IMG/VR virus record: IMGVR_UViG_3300035703_000083
Coordinates: 1-64,000 of that record
Reading direction: 5' to 3' (one strand)
Origin: a virus
Length of the DNA stretch: 64,000 bases
Part shown: positions 30,257 through 38,167 of the stretch, piece by piece
Layout of the letters: the number at the start of each line of letters is the position of its first letter
Numbering within the stretch: the stretch's first letter is position 1
Made by a program: the position numbers and the translations under genes
Notes under the pieces: generated by a model
Told to the model about the DNA's origin: nothing
Database searches by the model: none
The model's input: only the letters and a program-made list of their open reading frames with translations

Positions 30257-30994
30257 GTGGATCAGAGTGTGCTATGGTTTGGGAGTGTTCATGGAAAAAG
30301 GACTATGGGAAGGGATTGCTTGCTAGTGCTGGCCTGGGCTGACAGCCCAAACAAAGTGAGGCTTGTGCCTTGCCAAAATCAGCAAGAAGCCATTCATCTC
30401 ATCAAAGGCATGGTGCTATGCAGCCCTAAAGACTTGCAAGTGACAGCCTTTGGCTTTATTGATGACGCCCATCGCTTTAAAAGCCAATGGCCTTCTCTCG
30501 CCAAGGGAGAATGGTTTGATTTTTCTCCTGCCATGAAAGTGCTGCTTCTAGAGAGTCTCGACAATCAGCGCGACACCCTCCAGGCCGCCATGTCTTCCTC
30601 CATTGACAATTATTTGCGATGGCCTGAATGGAACATTTCCCGCGCCGAGCGCCGTCGTCTCAACATTGAGGCAGGGCGCCTACCAAATTTTGTGCAAGAT
30701 GCCACTGACTACGTGTTATGGGCCGTTGCTGCTGTCAATGCCCAACGCAGCTATTGCTGCTCTCGTGACATTATTCGCCATCCTGCAAATGATGGACTTT
30801 ACAATTCAAGCACCATCTACAATGTCCTTGCCGAAAGCAAGAAAAAGGGCCTTGTCAAAGAGGACATTATCGCCACTTCCAAGGTGTTTTCGCTCACCAA
30901 TGCAGGCGCAAAGTTCTTGAAAGAAACAGAAGAGGCTTCACAAGCACCTCGTCCACGCAAAAGCGCTAGAAGCATGTATGGTGGCCTCCTATGA
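30257..30994 (+). CDS. winged-helix-like protein, 245 aa
   Basis: GTG 30257 gives VDQSVLWFGSVHGKRTMGRD. The N-terminal ~110 residues are an unfamiliar alpha-beta domain. Residues about 175-225 (SRDIIRHPANDGLYNSSTIY then NVLAESKKKGLVKEDI and KVFSLTNAGAKFLKE) form a winged helix with the wing at SKVFSLT. It may be a DNA-binding regulator. It is the first gene after candidate RNA 2, and TTGACA at 30175 with TAATGG 17 bases later could be its promoter. Confidence 0.65.
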   Translation: MDQSVLWFGSVHGKRTMGRDCLLVLAWADSPNKVRLVPCQNQQEAIHLIKGMVLCSPKDLQVTAFGFIDDAHRFKSQWPSLAKGEWFDFSPAMKVLLLESLDNQRDTLQAAMSSSIDNYLRWPEWNISRAERRRLNIEAGRLPNFVQDATDYVLWAVAAVNAQRSYCCSRDIIRHPANDGLYNSSTIYNVLAESKKKGLVKEDIIATSKVFSLTNAGAKFLKETEEASQAPRPRKSARSMYGGLL

Positions 30995-31230
30995 GCTATC
31001 ACGATCCTTACGAAGACCTAGCGGAAGTGAGGGCTGTATGGCGCATCCACACGCCCAGTAGGCGCTACAAGAACAAAGTGCTAGCAGCGTTTGAAAAGCT
31101 CATGCAACTGCCCAAGACCAGCCATTACAAAACCAGCTTCCCGAAGTACGATGGCTATCAGTTCGACCTCCTTTCTTTTTCCATTGACCATGGTGAAGAA
31201 AGCTTGTCTTCTTCCTACCCAGATTGGTGA
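30991..31230 (+). CDS. hypothetical protein, 79 aa
   Basis: ATG 30991 overlaps the upstream stop. MSYHDPYEDLAEVRAVWRIH, RYKNKVLAAFEKLMQLPK and KYDGYQFDLLSFSID are clear, but no family is recognised. Its stop overlaps the next start (TGATG). Confidence 0.6.
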   Translation: MSYHDPYEDLAEVRAVWRIHTPSRRYKNKVLAAFEKLMQLPKTSHYKTSFPKYDGYQFDLLSFSIDHGEESLSSSYPDW

Positions 31231-31628
31231 TGGCTGATTCTCTCAAGGAGCTTTGTCGCCTCGCCACTAAATACGCTCTGTGCCCTGAAATGGCTGAGCC
31301 TTCCTTGGCTGAACTCAAGAAGCGCTTTGCTGGTTTTGACTGGTGCAAAGACAAGGCCACTGCTGCTGCTTTTGGTTACTACGCAGCCATGGAAGAGTTC
31401 AATGGCAAGAAAACCATCACTAAAAGCATCCATGAGCAATGCACGTTAGTAGTGGACGATGCGCTGGCGGAAAAAATTGACGCTCTAGAAGCCACGGATA
31501 GGATGCTCACGCTTGTCTGTCGCTGGTTGCGTGAAGAAATGTCCCAAGAAGAATGGAGCCTATTTGATGGCTTGTTTGAACCATTCCTGATTAATGAAGA
31601 TTTTATTGAGAAATACATAGAAGAGTAG
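31230..31628 (+). CDS. hypothetical protein, 132 aa
   Basis: ATG 31230 is chosen over TTG and GTG codons just before it because it shares bases with the preceding TGA. The product is helical and acidic (MADSLKELCRLATKYALCPE, FDWCKDKATAAAFGYYAAME, WLREEMSQEEWSLFDGLFE). Function unknown. Confidence 0.65.
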   Translation: MADSLKELCRLATKYALCPEMAEPSLAELKKRFAGFDWCKDKATAAAFGYYAAMEEFNGKKTITKSIHEQCTLVVDDALAEKIDALEATDRMLTLVCRWLREEMSQEEWSLFDGLFEPFLINEDFIEKYIEE

Positions 31629-31688
31629 CAATTATTACTCTTCCCCATTGATCTTTTTATTAGGCTTAAGCATTAAGCTGAATTTGCC

Positions 31689-31877
31689 ATGTGGGATGAT
31701 TTACCAATGCCCTTCATGGTGGGGGCTATTAAGATTTGGCCAGTTCACTCACGGGCTGAGTTTAGCCATTTTTTAGCCTTTGAAGGCAAGTCTTTTTACT
31801 TTCGCACCAAGAACGCAGCCATCCTCTTTGCTAAAGACCGTCAGTGCATGGATGATCCCGAGAATCTTTGTGATTGA
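31689..31877 (+). CDS. hypothetical protein, 62 aa
   Basis: MWDDLPMPFMVGAIKIWPVH is followed by SRAEFSHFLAFEGKSFYFRT and a Cys-containing acidic end. The order of strands suggests a small beta domain. A terminator follows at 31926. Confidence 0.55.
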   Translation: MWDDLPMPFMVGAIKIWPVHSRAEFSHFLAFEGKSFYFRTKNAAILFAKDRQCMDDPENLCD

Positions 31878-31925
31878 AGCTTGGCTTCCAAGGCTTTTGC
31901 GCTAGTCTTGCTTTTGTCATCGCTG

Positions 31926-31948
31926 AGGGGCCTGGAGCCCCTTTTGTT
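31926..31948 (+). terminator. rho-independent terminator before nrdA
   Basis: AGGGGC-ctgga-GCCCCT followed by TTTTGTTG. The nrdA start is only a few bases further, so nrdA must have a promoter inside or upstream of the terminator, or depends on read-through. Confidence 0.75.
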
Positions 31949-31953
31949 GTCTC

Positions 31954-33393
31954 ATGAAGCTTAAAGAAAGCGCAAAGTGCGAAAAGATTGCTCGAACTGG
32001 ACGAGTGGAGAATTGGTTGAACGACCCAGAGGGGCGCCTTGCCGTGAGCTGCACAGTGTTTGTCGTAGAGGATTCAATGGAAGGGTCTGATGGCATTGAG
32101 CAATCATGGCGCTTTGTATCCCACGGACTACGGAATGGCGCAGGCGTGGCAGTGCATTTGTCAAATTTGCGCGCCAAGGGAGAAGAAAATGGTAAAGGCC
32201 TTGTGGCCAGTGGCCCCCTCAGTTTTGGCAAAATCTATTCCACTCTGAACGAAATTCTTCGTCGCGGAGGCAAGTACAAAAATGGCGCTGTTGTTTTGCA
32301 TCTTGATTATGACCATCCCGATGCCATTGATTTAATTAAAGCTCCGCGCTCAGAGTTTCCATGGGCAAAGCGCTGTATTGACGTGGACGAGCACTTTATT
32401 GACAAATCATCGCCTGAATTTATCAAAGCATTGTGTCAGGGCATTTCTAGCGGGGATGTTTGGCTCAATAAGATCCGCTATAACGAAAGAGGGGAACGAC
32501 TTCGTGGAAATGTCTGCCTCGAAATTTATCTTCCTCATCGTGGCACTTGCCTTCTACAGCATGTCAATCTCGGTGCTTGTGGCATCAATGAAGTAGAACA
32601 AGCTTTCATGGATGGCATGTATCAGCTTTGTAAGCTGCATCCTTCTACGGGCGTGGGTGACACTGGCGAATACCTTTCTCCTTCCATCGACAAGCAGGTG
32701 GGGCTTGGCATTCTGGGCCTAGCTAATTTTCTCTCCATTCACGAAATCTCCTACGAAGACTTTGGCAAAGCGCTAGAGGCCTATCTCGATGAAGATCCCC
32801 ATCCTTGGTGCCATCATTGGGCGGATCAGCGTGCTGGTCAGGCGGTGGCCGCCCTTCAACGGGGCTTACTGAGCGCTGCAGACATTGCTAGGGAGCATGG
32901 CATGGAACGTGCCTTTACCATTGCTCCCACCGCATCGTGCTCCTACAGGTATTTGGACTCTAGGGGCTTCACCACTGCCCCCGAAATTGCCCCTCCCATT
33001 GATCGAATTGTCGATCGAGATAGTGAGACAATGGGCGTGGAAAGGTTTGAATATGGGCCAGTGGAAATTGCCGAGCAAGTGGGCTGGGAAGCATTTAAGA
33101 AAGTGGCTGATGGCATTGTTGAGCTGATGCAACGCACTGGCCTCTTCCATGGCTATTCCATGAATTGGTGGTCTGATATGACTGTTTGCGACGAAGCCTT
33201 CTTGCGGGAATGGCTGGCTAGTCCGCAGTCGTCTATTTACTATGCGCTGCAAGTGCAATCAGGCACACAAGCTAAGGACGATGTTGGAGTAGACTTGGGA
33301 GAGAGTCTGACCAGCTTTTTCGGGCTGGAAGATGAGAGCGAGAGTGTTTCTTGCTCGGTCGATGCCGGGTTCTGCGCGGCTTGCGCAGAGTGA
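31954..33393 (+). CDS. nrdA: ribonucleotide reductase large subunit, compact class I type
   Basis: Reduces ribonucleotides to deoxyribonucleotides. At 479 aa it is far shorter than E. coli NrdA (about 760) and lacks the N-terminal ATP cone, so it should lack that activity site. Catalytic parts are present: Cys in VSCTVFVVED (near 31), NVCLEI near 185 (Asn-Cys-Glu), Cys in TCLLQHVNLGAC, the Tyr pair in SIYYALQVQSG, and a C-terminal CSVDAGFCAACAE redox tail. Small cyanophage enzymes of this kind were once called class II; the following nrdB gene shows it is class I. Terminators flank it on both sides. Confidence 0.9.
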   Translation: MKLKESAKCEKIARTGRVENWLNDPEGRLAVSCTVFVVEDSMEGSDGIEQSWRFVSHGLRNGAGVAVHLSNLRAKGEENGKGLVASGPLSFGKIYSTLNEILRRGGKYKNGAVVLHLDYDHPDAIDLIKAPRSEFPWAKRCIDVDEHFIDKSSPEFIKALCQGISSGDVWLNKIRYNERGERLRGNVCLEIYLPHRGTCLLQHVNLGACGINEVEQAFMDGMYQLCKLHPSTGVGDTGEYLSPSIDKQVGLGILGLANFLSIHEISYEDFGKALEAYLDEDPHPWCHHWADQRAGQAVAALQRGLLSAADIAREHGMERAFTIAPTASCSYRYLDSRGFTTAPEIAPPIDRIVDRDSETMGVERFEYGPVEIAEQVGWEAFKKVADGIVELMQRTGLFHGYSMNWWSDMTVCDEAFLREWLASPQSSIYYALQVQSGTQAKDDVGVDLGESLTSFFGLEDESESVSCSVDAGFCAACAE

Positions 33394-33420
33394 GTGTCCT
33401 TCAGTTCTTTATTGCTCACG

Positions 33421-33446
33421 GGGCCGAGGTTTCGGCCCTTTGTTTT
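33421..33446 (+). terminator. rho-independent terminator between nrdA and nrdB
   Basis: GGGCCGA pairs with TCGGCCC, followed by TTTGTTTTCT. Placed 28 bases after the nrdA stop; it could reduce nrdB transcription relative to nrdA. Confidence 0.75.
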
Positions 33447-33477
33447 CTGTCCTTTCTTTTTGTTGCTTTGATTAAAG

Positions 33478-34209
33478 ATGGCCGTTCTTGATTATTTTTC
33501 CGCTGTTGCTCGCAAACGCCCCTGGCAGGCAGTGCCTGTGACCAAGGGAGAGTTCTTTCCTGGTTCCGAAGAGACCATTTTCCGCGCTCTTGCTATTCGC
33601 CATCTTGAGCTGCCCGTAAAAGACATGCTGCTGGAGGGCCTTGAGCGAGAGCTTCCTGATAGCCCTGGCTTGACTGAAAGCATCTATAGCAACATTAAAG
33701 ATGAAGAACGGCATGATGAAGCTTTGAATTACGTGGCGGCTGCTCATGGTATTGACGAACATGCAGAAAAAGAAGCTTTACGCATTCGCCAAGCTTGGTA
33801 CGACCACCCTGCCCACCCCATGGCCAAAGTGGCAGTGCTAGAGCGGAGCTTGTTCTTTACCATCCTCCCTTTCTTTCGCTTTAATGGCGACAAAGGGCTT
33901 CGCACTGTTGCGACGGACATTTCTCGCGATGAAATCTGTCATGCCTTCTGCCACACGAAGATTTGCGAGGAAGCTGGAGAAAAGTATGGCGACAGCTTGA
34001 ACAAACTTCGGAAGATGACGGCGCTGTGGATTTACGACAAGCTTGGTTCTTCGGACAATAAGTATCTTGACAAGGACTTTTGGCTGCGTCAAAGTGACAG
34101 TTTGTTCTACAGCGGCAAAGCTCCTGAGCTAAATGAAACTCGTGCTAGCACGGTGCCAGCGTTCTTTGAAACGAATGCGCTGAACCTGCCTGCCTACGGG
34201 CGCGCCTGA
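33478..34209 (+). CDS. nrdB: ribonucleotide reductase small subunit, no Tyr at the radical position
   Basis: A 243-residue ferritin-like protein providing the radical for NrdA. Ligand motifs: a first acidic residue around VTKGEFFPGSEE, helix 2 NIKDEERHDEALNY (ExxH), LERSLFF, and DEICHAFCH (ExxH). Aligning ExxH with E. coli Glu115-His118, the residue four after His (Tyr122 in E. coli) is Leu. The cofactor may therefore be a dimetal centre without a tyrosyl radical. It is much shorter than bacterial NrdB (about 375) but typical of phage versions. Confidence 0.88.
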   Translation: MAVLDYFSAVARKRPWQAVPVTKGEFFPGSEETIFRALAIRHLELPVKDMLLEGLERELPDSPGLTESIYSNIKDEERHDEALNYVAAAHGIDEHAEKEALRIRQAWYDHPAHPMAKVAVLERSLFFTILPFFRFNGDKGLRTVATDISRDEICHAFCHTKICEEAGEKYGDSLNKLRKMTALWIYDKLGSSDNKYLDKDFWLRQSDSLFYSGKAPELNETRASTVPAFFETNALNLPAYGRA

Positions 34210-34298
34210 CGCTACAGTGGCAAGTGATAGAGGCCAAGCCCCTGTTAGCGCTGCTTGCGGCTCTTCACGCTTGGTCCATCTCTTGCTATGCTGATGCG
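34210..34298. other. spacer between nrdB and candidate RNA 3
   Basis: No supported frame. GCGCTGCTTGCGGC-type repeats and a CTTGC pair suggest further RNA structure upstream of 34299, but no clear closing helix was found. Confidence 0.3.
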
Positions 34299-34631
34299 AC
34301 GGTCTAAGCCTGGCACTTGTCAGGGGAGGACCGTTCTCCCCCTCCATGGCTCTGTCTATGGAGAGCAACCAGTTCTGAGGTCCGACGTTGGTTCGGGGTG
34401 CCTTTCCTGGATTGCGTTCCCGCTCTGCATGGGCCGGAAATTTCCAGCCGTAGCATCGGGCTAAGTCCTGTGTTTACAGGCCAGGGGAATGGCCACCTCT
34501 GCCAGTATGGTTCCACTGACATGGACCCTCGGGCCCCTCTGAAACGGACCAAACACCCCCTAAGCCTCTCAACGATGCTCAAACATGGGGGTCACTGGGA
34601 AGCTGAGACAGCGCTAGGCCACAGAGCCTAG
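34299..34631 (+). ncRNA. candidate structured non-coding RNA 3 (about 330 nt)
   Basis: Between nrdB and the phosphoesterase gene. ACGGTC/GACCGT (34299-34304/34329-34334) enclose CCTG/CAGG. CTCCAT/ATGGAG pair at 34342-34363. AACCA/TGGTT pair at 34367-34393, with loop bases GGTCCG (34379-34384) able to pair with CGGACC (34545-34550), a pseudoknot-type contact. GGGGTG/CACCTC (34395-34400/34494-34499, one G-U) enclose CCTGG/CCAGG and CCTGT/ACAGG. ACCCCC/GGGGGT pair at 34555-34592 and CTAGGC/GCCTAG at 34614-34631. No coding frame is supported and no known RNA class was recognised. Confidence 0.6.
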
Positions 34632-34756
34632 AAGAGCAAGGTGCAACTCCTCGCCTTCCCCATTGTTTTTCCTTATGGGGCCTTGCAAGGTGCTTGCTCG
34701 GGCTTAAACTACTGACGCCTCCCGCTGCCGAAAGCATAACCATCAGGTCAGAGCCC
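34632..34756. promoter_or_regulatory. leader of the phosphoesterase gene
   Basis: Holds the hairpin CCCCAT/ATGGGG (about 34658-34680) around a T-rich loop. No frame of its own. It may be the 3' end of candidate RNA 3 or a promoter region. Confidence 0.35.
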
Positions 34757-35329
34757 ATGTCAGCTTTTGTTATTGGAGACACTCACTGGGGACACAGCAA
34801 AAGCTTGTCCTTCGTCCAGCCCGATGGCTCCCTCTTGCGTCCTTTCTCTTCTTGCGAAGAAATGGACGAGATAATGGTGGAACGGTGGAACTCAGTAGTA
34901 CATCAAAAAGACACTGTGTATCATTTAGGCGACGTGGCCATTCCTCGCAGTGGACTAAAGAACGTAGCCAAGTGCAATGGGAGGAAAATCCTCATTCGCG
35001 GCAACCACGATACCTTCAAGCTCAAGGACTACGCCGAGCATTTTGAAGACATTCGCGGGGCCATGTTTCATCATGCGGGCAATGCACTGCCAGGCGGCCT
35101 TATCTTCACGCATATCCCCGTACATCCCGATAATCTGCGCGGCCACTATCTTGGTAACGTTCACGGACATCTTCATTGTCATTTAGTGGTGAAGGATGGC
35201 CAAGTGGATGCAAGGTATTTTAATGCGTGCGTGGAAAGAAATAATTTTACTCCTGTACCATTAGAAGTAGTCATCGAGCATTTTCGTTCTAATGGACGAG
35301 CGCAAGCGAACGTTCAACACTCCCATTAG
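34757..35329 (+). CDS. calcineurin-like metallophosphoesterase
   Basis: A 190-residue enzyme with the full metal-binding set: GDTHWGH near the N-terminus, YHLGDVAIP, LIRGNHDTF, FTHIPVHPDN and GNVHGHLHCH. These bind two metal ions and hydrolyse phosphoester bonds. Phage versions are often annotated as phosphatases or nucleases acting on small phosphate compounds; the substrate is not readable from sequence. It follows RNA 3 and overlaps the next gene by 38 bases. Confidence 0.85.
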   Translation: MSAFVIGDTHWGHSKSLSFVQPDGSLLRPFSSCEEMDEIMVERWNSVVHQKDTVYHLGDVAIPRSGLKNVAKCNGRKILIRGNHDTFKLKDYAEHFEDIRGAMFHHAGNALPGGLIFTHIPVHPDNLRGHYLGNVHGHLHCHLVVKDGQVDARYFNACVERNNFTPVPLEVVIEHFRSNGRAQANVQHSH

Positions 35330-35489
35330 AGCGCCGTGGAATCCCGTGATTCACCAATTGCTAAAAGCAGTTGACGAGCACACTCGCCTGTATTTTCTCC
35401 ATCGTGACCCTTGGCACCTACAGAAAGCAGCTCAACTAAGGCAATATCTGCACGAGCTTAAAAGCTACATTCACAAGCAAGAGGGATGA
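35292..35489 (+). CDS. hypothetical basic protein, 65 aa
   Basis: MDERKRTFNTPIRAPWNPVI then HQLLKAVDEHTRLYFLHRDP, ending in a helical LHELKSYIHKQEG. It overlaps the phosphoesterase gene by 38 bases in another frame, probably sharing its transcript. Family not recognised. Confidence 0.55.
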   Translation: MDERKRTFNTPIRAPWNPVIHQLLKAVDEHTRLYFLHRDPWHLQKAAQLRQYLHELKSYIHKQEG

Positions 35490-35520
35490 CTTTATTTTGT
35501 TTTAACAATAAGTGTATCCT

Positions 35521-35541
35521 GCAGGCTACATTTGCCTTTTT
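35521..35541 (+). terminator. weak terminator
   Basis: AGGC-tacattt-GCCT followed by seven T. The stem is only four pairs, but the T run is long; it would end the nrd/phosphoesterase region. Confidence 0.5.
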
Positions 35542-35579
35542 TTGAAGCCATAGCATGAAACAAAGAGCATTTTGTATCA

Positions 35580-35735
35580 ATGACTACTCTTGTGTATCGT
35601 GGCGTTCCTTATGTGATGGAGCAAGAGCATGCGTCTTTTTCGGCCTGGTGGGCCTTCGTGCATCGTGCTTCGTTATGGCTTTGCTATCGGGGTAAGAAAT
35701 ACCGCCCCTGCCAAAACGACAAGAGCGGCTGGTAG
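35580..35735 (+). CDS. DUF4278-type YRGVPY protein, 51 aa
   Basis: MTTLVYRGVPYVMEQEHASF with a second YRG motif, LCYRGKKYRPCQN. The YRGxxY repeat is the signature of DUF4278, a very small protein family known mainly from cyanobacteria and their phages. Its occurrence supports a cyanobacterial host. Function unknown. It is transcribed toward the minus-strand gene ending at 35748. Confidence 0.75.
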   Translation: MTTLVYRGVPYVMEQEHASFSAWWAFVHRASLWLCYRGKKYRPCQNDKSGW

Positions 35736-35747
35736 CTAATGATGCCT

Positions 35748-35864
35748 TCAGGCAACACAAGGGCGATAGCCGTTGATTGAAGCCAACTGGGCCTCTTGAA
35801 GACGAGCAGCTTTCTCAAGCTGGCGCTTCACGAGCAGCAGGACGTTCATCGACTGTTCCTCCAT
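35748..35864 (-). CDS. tiny helical protein, 38 aa
   Basis: MEEQSMNVLLLVKRQLEKAA then RLQEAQLASINGYRPCVA. ATG 35864 gives 38 aa; an internal ATG at 35849 has GGAGG at good distance and would give 33 aa. The AARLQEAQLASI helix with a YRP tail resembles tiny YRG-related cyanophage proteins. It is the last gene of the minus run that includes TerL. Confidence 0.55.
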   Translation of the reverse strand: MEEQSMNVLLLVKRQLEKAARLQEAQLASINGYRPCVA

Positions 35865-35936
35865 GGTCCCCATCCCCCGTTCCGTGGACGGCTTGCATGC
35901 GCCTCTTTCGAGGTGAACGTCTCTTCAGTGTATCAA

Positions 35937-36053
35937 AGCCTCTGGCAGGAATCGAACCTGCAAAACCATGAGAGGCAAGAGAAGCAAGGTTTCGTCGCAA
36001 TAGACGATCAACTGGTGCGGCCAGCGCCTTGCTTTGCTTGTGTCCAGAGCGCT
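35937..36053 (-). other. tRNA-like element or attP candidate (117 nt)
   Basis: On the minus strand the 3' part reads GCAGGTTCGATTCCTGC (35945-35961), an ideal T-arm, followed by CAGAGGCT as an acceptor 3' strand. Upstream, AGCGCTCTGG (36044-36053) can pair with CCAGAGGCT with one bulge, and hairpins TCGTC/GACGA, CTGG/CCAG and AAACC/GGTTT lie between. A normal 73-nt cloverleaf is not seen. Phages often carry the 3' half of a host tRNA as attP, so this is the best attachment-site candidate, though it lies far from the integrase. Confidence 0.45.
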
Positions 36054-36175
36054 TCAACTCGCCCAGAACGCTTGTGGCCTGCTAAAAAAAACCACGGAAT
36101 CCACGTATGAAGCCAGCATTGACGAGGATACTGGCTGCCGTTGCGCAACGGGCTCCTGCAGGAAGCCTGAAAAGC

Positions 36176-36304
36176 TTAGCAGACTTCCGTCCAGTACACG
36201 GCAGCCCCTTCCAGGAATAGGCGCCGATTGACGTGGCGGGCTTCATGAAACGGCACTTCCCACATCTCCCGCTTTCCATTGCGAGAAAAGAGCAAACGTA
36301 CCAT
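36176..36304 (-). CDS. hypothetical protein, 42 aa
   Basis: MVRLLFSRNGKREMWEVPFH then EARHVNRRLFLEGAAVYWTE VC reads as a small basic protein with strand-like spacing. It is two bases beyond the stop of the preceding gene. No family recognised. Confidence 0.55.
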   Translation of the reverse strand: MVRLLFSRNGKREMWEVPFHEARHVNRRLFLEGAAVYWTEVC

Positions 36305-36306
36305 GG

Positions 36307-36483
36307 CTAGTCAAGAGCTACAGCAGTTAGTTCCTTGTATTCTTCCTCCCATTGTTCAAAAGCAGCTTTCGCAAGCCTTGCTTCTTCGCTGCTGGGGCCA
36401 TATAGCCTGCCTGCCTCTTCGATGGCGCTAGAGGCCTCCAGGGCGTTCTCCCACGCCTCTTCTGCAGCACGCGACAGGGCCAT
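36307..36483 (-). CDS. small acidic helical protein, 58 aa
   Basis: MALSRAAEEAWENALEASSA then IEEAGRLYGPSSEEARLAKA and AFEQWEEEYKEL. Nearly all helix; coiled coil or helical hairpin. It follows 36509-36685 in the TerL operon. Function unknown. Confidence 0.6.
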   Translation of the reverse strand: MALSRAAEEAWENALEASSAIEEAGRLYGPSSEEARLAKAAFEQWEEEYKELTAVALD

Positions 36484-36508
36484 GGAGATGGAGCATGGTT
36501 CTATTAGT

Positions 36509-36685
36509 CTATCCTTGTAAATTTTTCATTGCCTTTAGCACTTTTTCTGCTTCGCGAAGCTTGGGAAGCAAAGTGGGCTTATAAGCATGTTCAGCCGCAA
36601 GAAGCTGCAGCGCCGTTTGCCTGTCAGCTTCAAGAAGGGCGAGAATAAAAGCCAGTTCCTTGCTGGAAAGTTCAATACCAATCAT
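36509..36685 (-). CDS. small helical protein, 58 aa
   Basis: MIGIELSSKELAFILALLEA then DRQTALQLLAAEHAYKPTLL and a basic end KVLKAMKNLQG. It begins 50 bases after the TerL stop and is probably co-transcribed with it. Function unknown. Confidence 0.6.
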   Translation of the reverse strand: MIGIELSSKELAFILALLEADRQTALQLLAAEHAYKPTLLPKLREAEKVLKAMKNLQG

Positions 36686-36734
36686 TTTTCACAATCGCTG
36701 AAAATAGTGCAATTGGTGAAAATTCTAAAGGCAA

Positions 36735-38114
36735 TCACCTCGTAAGACTTCGTATCCAGTCGATATTGTCATCCTTGGAGGCGTCAAGTACTGCCGCCGC
36801 AAGCGCAAAGCAATAGTCATCCACGCCGGAATCCTTGCCGCCAGTCACTGCCCATTGACCACTTGCTCGATACAGTACACTGAGGTTTTTAAGCTGCCAA
36901 ATAAGTTTCTTGTGTGGGTATAGTTCAATCAGCCCAGCATTGAAAAGTTCACGCAGCTTGCTGAAAGCTTTCATTTTCGTGCTAACGGACCACGAAAGTT
37001 CGGTGACAGGGAAATCCTTGGACAGGTCTTGGATGATGGCAGAACTGTTGAACTGGTCAAGTGTGATGCTCTGAAATTCGTAAAGACGATGATGCTCTTT
37101 AATCCATTCTTCTACTTTTGCAATGCTTACTTCCTTCTTGCCGCCAATTTCAAAATCAGCCTCGAAAGTATGCAGCTTGTCCACCACTAGGCGTTCGCCT
37201 TCGTAATGAATGATGCAGGCAATGTATTCATCTCGACCCACGCCACCACGGGCGGGGTCAAGAGAAAGAAAATAGGTGCCAGCAAGTTCACGCTTGGGCG
37301 GCAGCACTGATCTGTCCTTGTTCACTGCCACGTCCACCACTTCAGGAGCCAGCAGCACAGAATTACTGCGCCTGAACTCAGCTCCAAATTCAACAGCGAA
37401 AGTCTCTTCGTCTTTCTTCCTTGCATTTTCAAGAAAATCGCATCCCCATGGAAGAGAGGGATTGATTTCCCATGTGGGCACCTGCAGGGCCTGCATAGTG
37501 GGAAAATCTCCACTCCTTGCCTGCTGAAAGTGTTCAAAAAACAAACCGCTTGTCAAGTAAGGAGAGGAAAGTTCAATAATCTTTCCATATCTTCCAAACT
37601 GCGCAATAGACGGGGAAAGTGCAGTGTACATGGCCTCCGCTCCTCTATTCGCGTCACCTTCGATAGAAAACGCAAGTTCGTCTTGAAGGATTGCTACAAC
37701 TGCCTTGCCTCGAGATGCGCGTGCGGATGCGGGGATTGCTTGAAAAACGCAGTTGTTAGATATTTCCAGCTCAAGGCTTGTTTCCCTTACCAACTCTTTT
37801 TCAAATGGGCTGTTGATGATTAACTGCCTAATATTGTCCAACGCAATCTTGGATTGGCCGAGATCATTTGCGACAGTAATGATGTACCACTTCTCCCCTT
37901 TCCTCACTCTTTTGGTGAAATACTCGTCTTGCATGAAGCACATGTAAGTCGCGGCGACGGCGGCCATGAAGGTTTTGCCACTTCTTCTTCCCATCGCCCA
38001 AATTGCATGGCGAATATCCTTCTCGAACAAATTGTCGAGAATTTTTTGCTGTCTAGGCCAAAGCTCCACACCAAGAGCATGCTTGGCAAATTCCGAGCAA
38101 CGAAGTTGAGTCAT
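36735..38114 (-). CDS. terL: terminase large subunit
   Basis: A 459-residue packaging motor. Adenine-binding region LWPRQQKILDNLFEK, Walker A GRRSGKT near residue 45, Walker B with catalytic Glu VAILQDELAF, and coupling motif ELSSPYLTSG form the ATPase. The C-terminal nuclease has SLDPARGGVGRDEY, TLDQFNSS and GGKDSGVDDYCF acidic clusters. It pumps DNA into the prohead and cuts it. It is unusual in lying on the minus strand, opposite to the portal and the whole virion operon that starts at 38723. Confidence 0.93.
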   Translation of the reverse strand: MTQLRCSEFAKHALGVELWPRQQKILDNLFEKDIRHAIWAMGRRSGKTFMAAVAATYMCFMQDEYFTKRVRKGEKWYIITVANDLGQSKIALDNIRQLIINSPFEKELVRETSLELEISNNCVFQAIPASARASRGKAVVAILQDELAFSIEGDANRGAEAMYTALSPSIAQFGRYGKIIELSSPYLTSGLFFEHFQQARSGDFPTMQALQVPTWEINPSLPWGCDFLENARKKDEETFAVEFGAEFRRSNSVLLAPEVVDVAVNKDRSVLPPKRELAGTYFLSLDPARGGVGRDEYIACIIHYEGERLVVDKLHTFEADFEIGGKKEVSIAKVEEWIKEHHRLYEFQSITLDQFNSSAIIQDLSKDFPVTELSWSVSTKMKAFSKLRELFNAGLIELYPHKKLIWQLKNLSVLYRASGQWAVTGGKDSGVDDYCFALAAAVLDASKDDNIDWIRSLTR

Positions 38115-38167
38115 CGCAAATGTTCAATAATTTTTCCTGTCCAGCCCTTGTGGTGCTTCCTTATTTT

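Noticed and set aside
35937-36053. Complete tRNA or tmRNA gene
   Set aside because: Only the T-arm and part of the acceptor are well formed; no anticodon arm of normal size, no CCA end and no tag-peptide frame were found.
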